Assembly (NCBI GenBank): GCA_039980455.1
Contig: JBDXCG010000003.1
Span: 124,001-188,000 of the forward strand
DNA from: CALINF01 sp039980455
GTDB taxonomy: Bacteria > Pseudomonadota > Gammaproteobacteria > Pseudomonadales > Halieaceae
DNA: 64,000 nucleotides
Reading direction: 5' to 3'
The translations under genes and the position numbers were made by a program. The notes beneath the pieces were generated by a model, which saw only the letters and a list, made by a program, of their open reading frames with translations, did no database searches and had not been told where the DNA came from. Numbering within the stretch: position 1 is the stretch's first letter; each line of letters opens with the position of its first letter. Positions 51,716 to 58,931 of the stretch are shown piece after piece.

Positions 51716-52582
51716 TTAGTAGGCGCTTAGCGTATTGGTTGGCAAGCTATCAGCTACATCATCGGGCACAAAGAAGTCTCTGAATAGGTCGGCGCCGGGT
51801 TCAACAGCGTACTGGTCGAAATCAGTTACGCCTTCCTCACGCAGTACGGTCTCGTCGATATAAAAGTTACCAGTGCAACTGCCCGAATCTCGGCACAATA
51901 TTGTGTACGCTGCATCGGCCATAATGGAAACTAGTCTGCACCCCTTCGTCATCTCGTCGTTGCCTAACACATTGCGAACAGCCGCGGTATCAATGGCGGT
52001 GAGTGGCCACAGTGAATTCACTGCGATTTTGTCAGGGGCGAGTTCACGGCTCATGCCCAATGTACACAGGCTCATTCCCATTTTGGCAATCGTATACGCC
52101 ACGTGTGGCGCAAACCACTTTGCGTCCATATCCAGTGGCGGAGCAAGGTTCAGTATGTGAGCGTTCGTACCCTGTTTCAAAAACGGCAAACAAGTTTTGG
52201 ACACCAGGAAGGTGCCGCGTGTATTGATCTCATTCATCAGGTCATAGCGCTTCATCTCGGTATCGAGCGTGCCGGTTGGGCTGATAGCGCTGGCATTGTT
52301 GATACAGATATCGATACCCCCAAATGTATCAACGGTTTTCTGCACAGCAGCTTGCACTTGATCCTCGAAGCGAATGTCACACAACAGCGGCAGCGCTTTG
52401 CCCCCAGCGGCCTCTATCTCTTCGGCAGCCGTGTAAATGGTGCCAGGCAGCTTCGGATGTGGCTCAGCTGTTTTCGCGGCAATGGCTACATTCGCGCCAT
52501 CTTGTGCTGCACGCTTGGCGATGGCTAGACCTATGCCGCGGCTCGCGCCGCTGATAAACAGGGTTTTTCCTTGTAGGCTCAT
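51716..52582 (-). CDS. SDR family oxidoreductase, HSDL2-like
   Basis: A 288-residue SDR resembling hydroxysteroid-dehydrogenase-like protein 2: MSLQGKTLFISGASRGIGLAIAKRAAQDGANVAIAAKTAEPHPKLPGTIYTAAEEIEAAGG, then INNASAIS and the YTIAKMGMS catalytic YxxxK. The product starts at ATG 52582; the in-frame TTG 15 bp earlier is unlikely. There is no C-terminal sterol-carrier domain, unlike animal HSDL2. It is the last gene of a three-gene minus-strand operon with a DUF4442 thioesterase-like protein and a TIGR03084 protein, suggesting acyl-CoA or fatty-acid-derived substrates. Confidence 0.9.
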   Translation of the reverse strand: MSLQGKTLFISGASRGIGLAIAKRAAQDGANVAIAAKTAEPHPKLPGTIYTAAEEIEAAGGKALPLLCDIRFEDQVQAAVQKTVDTFGGIDICINNASAISPTGTLDTEMKRYDLMNEINTRGTFLVSKTCLPFLKQGTNAHILNLAPPLDMDAKWFAPHVAYTIAKMGMSLCTLGMSRELAPDKIAVNSLWPLTAIDTAAVRNVLGNDEMTKGCRLVSIMADAAYTILCRDSGSCTGNFYIDETVLREEGVTDFDQYAVEPGADLFRDFFVPDDVADSLPTNTLSAY

Positions 52583-52610
52583 AACGGTTTCTCTCAATCA
52601 GTGAATTGAA

Positions 52611-53075
52611 TCAGGATTTGCCCAAAAAGTTGCGTAAGGCATAGTTGGCGGTCGTCTTTGCCACAACCTGATTGTTGGTGTCTTTCAGCTGCGCTTCCAG
52701 CACGAAATCAAAACGCCCTGACTCAGCTAATTCTTGGTTCATGGCGTTGGCCATTTCGCTATCAAAGTGAGCACTTGCGGTGATCTCTGTGAGAGCGGGT
52801 TTGAGAAACTCAATCTTTAGGTCTCTCACTACCGGTTGAAATCGAACCGGGTCGGCTAAGTGCTGGCTTACGACCATACCGCCAAGTATCTCACCGGCGG
52901 CAAACAGTACACCTGCGTGAATCATCCCCACATGGTTGCAGGTTGAATCATTGAGTGGCATCGATACCTTGAACGACTCATCCGAGAGCTCGAGTACCTT
53001 GAGCCCAAAAAAGTCGTATAAGGGACAGCTCTTTTTGTACTGGGCTTCGGCCTTTGCGAGTGCAGATTCCATCAT
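52611..53075 (-). CDS. DUF4442/PaaI-like hotdog-fold thioesterase
   Basis: A 154-residue hotdog protein. The central helix reads NHVGMIHAGVLFAAGEILGGMVV, with the Gly-Met-Ile-His-Ala-Gly signature of PaaI/DUF4442 proteins. The following strands include RDLKIEFLKPALTEITASAHF and VAKTTANYALRNF. It probably hydrolyses an acyl-CoA. Its ATG overlaps the stop of the TIGR03084 gene (ATGA), and the SDR follows 28 bp later, so the three are co-translated. An ATG one codon downstream (53072) is an equally good start. Confidence 0.85.
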   Translation of the reverse strand: MMESALAKAEAQYKKSCPLYDFFGLKVLELSDESFKVSMPLNDSTCNHVGMIHAGVLFAAGEILGGMVVSQHLADPVRFQPVVRDLKIEFLKPALTEITASAHFDSEMANAMNQELAESGRFDFVLEAQLKDTNNQVVAKTTANYALRNFLGKS

Positions 53076-53887
53076 TCATTTCCTCTAGTAAAGCGCGTAC
53101 CGGGTGCGGGTGGACTTTCTGCTGAACCGGCGAAGCATTGTGCTTTGGACATCCAGTCTGTTGCAACTGACCCCTGAACCACAAGGTTAGTGTCTTTGAT
53201 ATTGCGCACCTGTGTTACCACCTGGCAGAACTCGGTTGCCGGTCCAGAAATATGCTCCTGTTGCGATTGCTCACCAAACTCCCACAGTTCGCCTGAAGGC
53301 GCTGTTAATGTTAGCCAGGGCATCGGGCCGGGAGGTGTTTGCTCTCTGCAGGCGTAGGTCCAGCCGTAGGTGTTCACACCCAGAATGACGATATTCTTGA
53401 TTCGGTCAGCATCAACACGAACTACACCCAGCTCATCATATATTTCCTGCCCATGTGCCCAGGTTTCCATCAGGCGGGCCGTAATACTCGAGCGCGCGCT
53501 CATATCGGGTCCGGCCCACTTTAGCCGTAACTTGGGATCACATTCTGCAAACCGGGGTGCCATTTCTGTGAAGAATGCATGCCAGGTATTGAGCAGGTCC
53601 CTGCCGGATAGATTGTTTAGCCATTGTCGCTCGAATGCTTTAAGCGAGCTTTGCCCCGAGCTCGAAAAGACTTGCTTGATAAACTGCGAAAAGGACGTCT
53701 CATCAACTAACGATTCGTTGGCGGCCCAGTTCCAAACATGGAGATGTTGAATAACGTCATCAAAACTCCAGCCCTTGAACTGGGTGGATTGCGCTAGTTC
53801 CTCATCGCTTAGCGGAAGTAGTAGCTCATACAACGCTGTGGATTCAGCCAGGAAGTCAGCAGCTTGTGGGAGTTTGACTGCATTCAT
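53072..53887 (-). CDS. TIGR03084 family protein (DinB/maleylpyruvate isomerase-like)
   Basis: A 271-residue protein of the DinB-like superfamily. The N-terminal bundle contains STQFKGWSFDDVIQHLHVWNWAA, with His residues in the family's metal-binding pattern, and later METWAHGQEIYDELGV with a further His. The C-terminal part matches the TIGR03084/wHTH layout (LTLTAPSGELWEFG). Function is unknown, although mycothiol- or glutathione-type isomerases are relatives. It is the first gene of the minus-strand operon with the thioesterase and SDR, and lies just downstream of the CYP153 copy 2 terminator. Confidence 0.85.
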   Translation of the reverse strand: MNAVKLPQAADFLAESTALYELLLPLSDEELAQSTQFKGWSFDDVIQHLHVWNWAANESLVDETSFSQFIKQVFSSSGQSSLKAFERQWLNNLSGRDLLNTWHAFFTEMAPRFAECDPKLRLKWAGPDMSARSSITARLMETWAHGQEIYDELGVVRVDADRIKNIVILGVNTYGWTYACREQTPPGPMPWLTLTAPSGELWEFGEQSQQEHISGPATEFCQVVTQVRNIKDTNLVVQGSVATDWMSKAQCFAGSAESPPAPGTRFTRGNE

Positions 53888-54041
53888 GCGTGTGATTGTC
53901 TCCTTTGCATGTTGCGTAGAGTTCGAGCGAGTTCGTCTTGCATCAGTTCTTGCATGGAATCTTGGCTTGGCAATCTACGGGGTCCTCAGTGTGATAGAAG
54001 CGGGGATAGATTCCAAGTGTCTACCCGAGTCATGCAGGCGC

Positions 54042-54063
54042 AAAAAAGGGGCCGCAGCCCCTT
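54042..54063 (-). terminator. Terminator of CYP153 copy 2
   Basis: Read on the minus strand, AAGGGGC-TGCG-GCCCCTT is followed by T-rich sequence (six T overall), 20 bp after the P450 stop codon at 54083. It separates the P450 from the TIGR03084 operon on the same strand. Confidence 0.85.
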
Positions 54064-54082
54064 CGATTAACTTCGCTTAATC

Positions 54083-55312
54083 CTAGCGCGGGTGGAGTAT
54101 CACGGGCAGGTCGGTATAGCCCATAACGAAATTGGACTGTACGCGTTTGGGTTCGCCCACCATCTCAATATGAGAGAAGCGCGCCAGCAATTCTTCCCAG
54201 AGTATGCGCAGCTGCATCTCAGCGAGACGGTTGCCCATGCAGCGATGAATACCAAAGCCGAAAGAAACGTGATGGCGAGCACGCTTGCGGTCGATGATAA
54301 ACTCATTGGGCTGGTCTATGACTTCATCATCACGATTCCCAGACACATACCACATCACAACCTTGTCGCCTTTCTTGATCAACTTGCCGCCCAGTTCCAC
54401 GTCTTGAGTTGCCACACGTCGCATATGGGCAAGAGGTGTTTGCCAGCGGATAACCTCAGATACCATGCTAGGAATCAGCGAGTGATCGGCTCGTAGTTTA
54501 TCGAACTCGTCTGGGTTCTGGTTCAGAGCCACAACGCTGGCGGTCATAGAGTTACGCGTGGTGTCATTACCGCCGACGATTAGCAGAATGAGATTCCCCA
54601 AGTATTCCATGTCGTCCATATCAGCGGTTGCCGGGTCACGGTGCATGAGCGAGATGAAGTCCATCTTGGGTGGCTCCTGCGCCCGCTTTTCGCGTAGCGC
54701 CTTGAAGTACTGCAGACACTCCTGCAACTCCTCGAAGCGCTGCTCTTCGGTGGCCCCAGAGAACCCGACAGTAGGTGTGGAGGTGGCAGAGTCTGACCAT
54801 TGGTGCAGCTTGTTTCGATCCTCGAACGGGAAGTCAAACAAAGTGGCCAGCATCATGGTGGTAAGTTCAATCGACACCTTGGGTACCCAGTTGAACGGCT
54901 CGTTTACGGGTAATTCGTCAAGTAATGCACAGACACGGGTGCGAATCAGAGTCTCCCACTCAGACAGCTGATTAGGCGCCACAGCAGGTGACACAACCGC
55001 ACGCTGAACATCATGCTTGGGCGCGTCCATGGCAATAAACATCGGCGGATCAAAGTCGATGGTGGAGTCACCTATCACGATAGTTGGCTCGGACGAAAAC
55101 AATTCGTGATGCGAATCCACGTACACGATGTCATTGAACTTGGTGACCGACCAATACGGCCCAAATTCTTCACTATCGACGAAATGTACGGGGTCTTCCT
55201 TACGAAGCCGCTCAAAATAGTCCCAGTGGAGGCCTTGTTCAAACAAATTGGAGTCGCTTGGGTCTATTTGCTCCAGAGGGATACTGTAGGCGTTGGGGAT
55301 GATCGCGTTCAT
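54083..55312 (-). CDS. Cytochrome P450, CYP153 family, copy 2
   Basis: A 409-residue paralogue of the P450 at 48814-50046, roughly three-quarters identical by eye and nearly identical over the last 110 residues. The I-helix is LIVGGNDTTRNSM, ExxR is SEVIRWQTPLAHMRR, and the haem Cys is in FGFGIHRCMGNRL at about residue 358. Differences cluster around residues 78-100 (FDPPMFIAMDAPKHD versus FRTRSFIATDPPLHD) and 175-205, which include substrate-recognition regions, so the copies may prefer different chain lengths. GAAGGA lies 7 bp before the ATG. No redox-partner gene is adjacent. Confidence 0.93.
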   Translation of the reverse strand: MNAIIPNAYSIPLEQIDPSDSNLFEQGLHWDYFERLRKEDPVHFVDSEEFGPYWSVTKFNDIVYVDSHHELFSSEPTIVIGDSTIDFDPPMFIAMDAPKHDVQRAVVSPAVAPNQLSEWETLIRTRVCALLDELPVNEPFNWVPKVSIELTTMMLATLFDFPFEDRNKLHQWSDSATSTPTVGFSGATEEQRFEELQECLQYFKALREKRAQEPPKMDFISLMHRDPATADMDDMEYLGNLILLIVGGNDTTRNSMTASVVALNQNPDEFDKLRADHSLIPSMVSEVIRWQTPLAHMRRVATQDVELGGKLIKKGDKVVMWYVSGNRDDEVIDQPNEFIIDRKRARHHVSFGFGIHRCMGNRLAEMQLRILWEELLARFSHIEMVGEPKRVQSNFVMGYTDLPVILHPR

Positions 55313-55476
55313 TATGGTTCCTTCTTATTGTTGAGCTCGCGGAGTATTTGGTTAATATTCAATCACATCAGAAGTAATAGTTATAGACCAGTTTCAGCGG
55401 TTCGCCGACCCGTGGTGTTTTGTGCCAAGATACTAACTTTCCACGCCCCACTTATTATCTCCAGGAGCCTTCCCAC

Positions 55477-56121
55477 GTGCTGCTTCGACGGTCTTTCGCA
55501 TACACGCTCATTCTTGCCTTACTCTCAGGCGTGGTTGCCTGTGGTGAGCCACAGCGCTTCTCGGCTTTGCCGGGAGGAGCCACCGTGCTCGCATTTGGTG
55601 ACAGCATTACCTTCGGCGTGGGTGCTGCCAAGCAAAGCAGCTATCCGAAGCAACTAGCCGCCAGCACAGGCTGGCGCGTGGTCAATGCAGGTATTTCCGG
55701 TGATACCGCTCGTGAGGCGCGTACGCGGCTGGCCGCTCTTTTGACCCAACATCAACCAGATCTGGTGATAGTTGAGCTGGGCGGTAATGACTTTCTTCGC
55801 CAACAGCGGCCGGCGCAGGTGAAGGGCTTTCTGCAAACAGTAGTGCGCGAAGCTAAAGCCTCGGGTGCAATAGTTGTGCTCGTGGCTGTGCCGCGTCTCT
55901 CCATGCTCAGGGCAACCGTGGGAGCGCTCGAAGATGCCGATTTATATGCGCAGCTCGCGGAGGAGGAGCAGCTGATTCTGGTGCCGGATGTGCTGTCGGA
56001 CATTTTGTCTGATGAGGCATTGCGGGCGGACGCCATCCACCCAAATGCCGACGGCTATGCAGAGCTTACGCAGGGTATTTTGGCGGTGCTGGGCAGCGTG
56101 GGTCTGCTGGGTTCAGGTTAA
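55477..56121 (+). CDS. SGNH/GDSL arylesterase, TesA-like lipoprotein
   Basis: A 214-residue TesA-type esterase/lysophospholipase with a GTG start (AGGAG 9 bp upstream). The N-terminus LLRRSFAYTLILALLSGVVACGEP is a lipoprotein signal with lipobox VVAC. The SGNH blocks are all present: FGDSITFG (Ser), NAGISGDTA (Gly), ELGGNDFLR (Asn) and DAIHPN (Asp-His). It should sit in the periplasmic face of a membrane and hydrolyse thioesters or lysolipids. It is divergent from CYP153 copy 2. Most TesA proteins are soluble periplasmic, so the lipid anchor is a variation. Confidence 0.9.
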   Translation: MLLRRSFAYTLILALLSGVVACGEPQRFSALPGGATVLAFGDSITFGVGAAKQSSYPKQLAASTGWRVVNAGISGDTAREARTRLAALLTQHQPDLVIVELGGNDFLRQQRPAQVKGFLQTVVREAKASGAIVVLVAVPRLSMLRATVGALEDADLYAQLAEEEQLILVPDVLSDILSDEALRADAIHPNADGYAELTQGILAVLGSVGLLGSG

Positions 56122-56126
56122 TAGTG

Positions 56127-56396
56127 CTATTTGCGCTGATCGTCGTAGCTGTGCCATTTGCCATCGTCACCCTTATAGAGGTTGAAGCGCTCGGCACACT
56201 GCGTCTCGGGATCTCCACTACTAACCCCCGTGGCGCCTGAATTGTAGTTCTTACCGCGAACACAGACGCGCATGTTTTCTTCGTTTTCCGCGAGTTTTTC
56301 AGCATAGCTTGGGTTTTTGGACGACTGATAAGGCCCAGTGTAGTACCAGTAACCAGCCCCGGCGATGATGGCGAATGTGAGGAGTCGTGAAAACAT
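56127..56396 (-). CDS. Hypothetical membrane-anchored protein, 89 aa
   Basis: The sequence MFSRLLTFAIIAGAGYWYYTGPY gives one N-terminal membrane segment, followed by a hydrophilic periplasmic-looking domain with two Cys (MRVCVRG and TQCAERF) that could form a disulfide, and a Trp-rich end (KGDDGKWHSYDDQRK). No family is recognised. The gene converges on the TesA-like gene with a 5-bp gap. The intact frame, clear membrane segment and end-to-end packing support a real gene. Confidence 0.65.
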   Translation of the reverse strand: MFSRLLTFAIIAGAGYWYYTGPYQSSKNPSYAEKLAENEENMRVCVRGKNYNSGATGVSSGDPETQCAERFNLYKGDDGKWHSYDDQRK

Positions 56397-56552
56397 GAGT
56401 TCTGATCCTGCTCTGGCGTAGCGAAACTGACTTTAGTGTAGTTTATCTGCGGGGAACTTGTCAGTGTGGGGTATGCGCGGTTACGCTGCTGGGCTAACGC
56501 TTACAAGCCGCAACAAATTCATTCCCAGCCCATAACTTTACTGGAGACCTCT

Positions 56553-56981
56553 ATGAACTCTGCGCTGCCCTACAGTGAAATCATCAAAGTTCGCTTTCGT
56601 GACACTGACTCTCAGGGGCATCTGTATTTTGCCAACTATCTGGTGTTTGCCGATGAGATAACCGGCTTCTACATGTCGCAACTGGGCTACAACGCCTCAA
56701 ACCCTGGTGATGTTCCCTGTTACATCTTTACCGTGAATCTGAACTGCGACTATCTGGATGAGTGTAAAGCGCTGGATGAAATCAGGGTGTTTACCGGTTA
56801 TACCCGGTTGGGCAACTCATCTGCAGAGGTCGCATTTGAGTTATACCGTGAAAGTGATGGTGTGATGCTGTCAAAGGGCAGCTTTACACAGGTCTTTGTG
56901 GACAAGAGCACGCGTAAATCATGCCCGATTCCAGCATCATTTCGAGCCTCGGTTATCGCCAGGCAGCCTGAGCTTGCCTGA
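56553..56981 (+). CDS. Acyl-CoA thioesterase, 4-hydroxybenzoyl-CoA thioesterase type
   Basis: A 142-residue hotdog-fold thioesterase. The ATG at 56553 follows GGAGA by 6 bp; upstream in-frame codons do not resemble the family. The active-site run VRFRDTDSQGHLYFANYLVFADE carries the Asp-x-x-Gly-His pattern of the 4HBT/YbgC class. FTVNLNCDYLDECKALDEIRVFTGYTRLGNSS is the central sheet. It should release free acid from a short- or aryl-CoA. It is followed by the DUF2452 gene after 65 bp. Confidence 0.88.
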   Translation: MNSALPYSEIIKVRFRDTDSQGHLYFANYLVFADEITGFYMSQLGYNASNPGDVPCYIFTVNLNCDYLDECKALDEIRVFTGYTRLGNSSAEVAFELYRESDGVMLSKGSFTQVFVDKSTRKSCPIPASFRASVIARQPELA

Positions 56982-57046
56982 TTCTTGCACATCTCATACG
57001 CGATGAGGTGCGTATGTTGGGGTGAGAATCTTAGTTAGGAAAAATT

Positions 57047-57640
57047 ATGCCTGTTAATCCTAATCCCCAAGGCAAAGGTCTGGTGCCAGTGCTGGAGCAT
57101 TGGCAAAGCCACCAGCCGAATCAAGTGGTGGCCAAGCCACCTCGTCAACTGCTGGGTGATTATCTGGTGTCGCTGCTGATTCTGTCTGCAAACTTCGGCT
57201 TTAAGCCTATTCCGGAGCGAGGTTATTTTTTGTACCTCTGTAATGATCAGTGGCAGCTATCGATGATTGCCCCTTGGGAATGGTCAAGGGCATCCACCCG
57301 CTTGTATGCCGGCGAGTGTCAGCTGCGCAGTGATATGACGTGGCAGCTGACGCCCTCGGAAAGCCTGCAGGAGTATCCTGAGTTGGTCGCGGCGCTCGAA
57401 TCCTTTCAGGCTGGGTTTCTTGAGCTCCTTAGCAGCGATGCTCCGTTGGAGGACGATCTGCCACTCTATGTTGCTAGGCTGCCTTTCTATCAACGACTAC
57501 TGGCAACAGGGTTGTCTGCTTCAATGCTCCAGTCAACGCGAGCAGCCAAGCAGGAGGGCGTGAGTGCCAGGCGTTGGCTCGACAGTGTGAAGGCAGACCA
57601 GCTCACGCTTCTAGCTGGCAGCACAGCAGTGCCAGGCTAA
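57047..57640 (+). CDS. DUF2452 family protein
   Basis: A 197-residue protein beginning PVNPNPQGKGLVPVLEHW, then LLGDYLVSLLILSANFGFKPIPERGYFLYLCNDQWQLSMIAPWEW, which I recognise with moderate certainty as DUF2452. The C-terminal third (YVARLPFYQRLLATGLSASML and SARRWLD) is less conserved. It has no signal peptide or membrane segment, so it is cytosolic. Function is unknown. It sits between a thioesterase and a TauE/SafE permease on the same strand with short gaps, possibly one transcript. Confidence 0.7.
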   Translation: MPVNPNPQGKGLVPVLEHWQSHQPNQVVAKPPRQLLGDYLVSLLILSANFGFKPIPERGYFLYLCNDQWQLSMIAPWEWSRASTRLYAGECQLRSDMTWQLTPSESLQEYPELVAALESFQAGFLELLSSDAPLEDDLPLYVARLPFYQRLLATGLSASMLQSTRAAKQEGVSARRWLDSVKADQLTLLAGSTAVPG

Positions 57641-57674
57641 TGCCCGATCAACATCAGTTAGGGCAGTAGGGCGC

Positions 57675-58460
57675 ATGGAGTCTTTGGAAGTGTGGCAGTA
57701 CATTGCCATCGCGCTATTGTTCGTTTGGGGAGGGTTCGTACGTTCGGGGTTGGGTTTTGGCGGAGCGGTGCTCACTTTGCCCTTCCTACTCATGGTGTAT
57801 AACGCACCGCTAGTATTTCTACCTATTATCGCTATTCATCTCCTGTTTTTCTCGGGGCTCACCTTGGTTCAGTCACATTGGCGTGACCGCGGTTTGAGCG
57901 CTGCCGAAAAAGAGCAGCAGGGCACGGTAAATTGGACATTCCTGCGTTACGCATTTCCGCTGATGATCATCCCCAAACTCATCGGTGTTGCTGGAGTGAT
58001 AACACTGCCGGTGGATGTTGTTAGTGGCTTTATCTTTGTCGTGGTATCGGTGTATGCGGTGAGCTATATCCTCGATCGTCCGTTTCAAAGTAACAGGCCA
58101 TGGCTGGATAAGGTGTTTCTAGTGCTTGGGGGCTACGTGAGCGGTACGTCGCTAATCGCCGCGCCGCTAGTGGTGCCAGTTGCTGCGAGTCACGTTCCCA
58201 AGAATCAGTTACGCGATACGCTTTTTGTATTGTGGTTTGTGCTTGTGGCTTTGAAGTTAGTCGCATTTGTATGGACGGGAATCGATCTTCAGTGGAAGCA
58301 GCAGCTCTGGCTACTACCTTGCGCGGCAGTCGGTCATGTCATTGGCCTGCGCTTTCACAAATATACGCTACAGTCCGATACCAAGGTGTTTTTTCGGGTG
58401 CTCGGTGTGGGTTTATTGGCGGTGAGCGTGGCCGGCATTGCGCGCAGTATTTTTGCCTGA
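57675..58460 (+). CDS. TauE/SafE family membrane permease
   Basis: A 261-residue polytopic protein with about eight hydrophobic segments. The first half contains FVWGGFVRSGLGFGGAVLTLPFLLM, the TauE/SafE repeat motif, and the second half GGYVSGTSLIAAPLVVPVAA, the internal repeat. The family exports sulfite, sulfoacetate or other organic anions; the specific substrate cannot be predicted. It lies 34 bp after the DUF2452 gene, on the same strand. Confidence 0.88.
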   Translation: MESLEVWQYIAIALLFVWGGFVRSGLGFGGAVLTLPFLLMVYNAPLVFLPIIAIHLLFFSGLTLVQSHWRDRGLSAAEKEQQGTVNWTFLRYAFPLMIIPKLIGVAGVITLPVDVVSGFIFVVVSVYAVSYILDRPFQSNRPWLDKVFLVLGGYVSGTSLIAAPLVVPVAASHVPKNQLRDTLFVLWFVLVALKLVAFVWTGIDLQWKQQLWLLPCAAVGHVIGLRFHKYTLQSDTKVFFRVLGVGLLAVSVAGIARSIFA

Positions 58461-58523
58461 GCGTTTTCCTGCTATTTCTACTAAACTAATACAATGTATG
58501 TTCTTTCTATTTGGTGCTAACCC

Positions 58524-58931
58524 ATGTTGACTATTCGCCCTCTACTGACCGCTGCTACGCTCGTAATGGCCGCCTCCACCGCTTTTGCGCAAGACAAAGT
58601 GCTGATGGAAACCGACTGGCTGGAATTTGTAAAAGGACACAAGGGTAATGCTGTGGGAGCCGAGGTGCGAGAAGCCGACCGCGACTCCACAACGGGCGGC
58701 TCCAGGCTAGTGATTGCTATACCCAAGGTGGCCATGGACGACCCCTCGATGATGGAAGAGGTTAGGGTAGTCGGACAAGCGCCCAAAGACATTGATTTTC
58801 TACCAGACTACGAATACGAATGGGTTGATGACTATGACAATGACTACTACGGATTGATCATCAAATTCAGTGAGGACACCGAATATCCCATTCGCTTGTT
58901 TGTAGAATCTAACTCAGGCTATATCCGCTAG
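58524..58931 (+). CDS. Hypothetical exported protein, 135 aa
   Basis: The signal peptide MLTIRPLLTAATLVMAASTAFAQ has a clear AxA cleavage site. The mature 113 residues are acidic and include a Asp/Tyr-rich run (LPDYEYEWVDDYDNDYYGL) and end SNSGYIR. No family is recognised. It probably resides in the periplasm. Its stop codon and that of the convergent amidohydrolase gene share the palindrome CTAG. TACAAT at 58491-58496, 28 bp before the ATG, is a likely -10. Confidence 0.75.
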   Translation: MLTIRPLLTAATLVMAASTAFAQDKVLMETDWLEFVKGHKGNAVGAEVREADRDSTTGGSRLVIAIPKVAMDDPSMMEEVRVVGQAPKDIDFLPDYEYEWVDDYDNDYYGLIIKFSEDTEYPIRLFVESNSGYIR

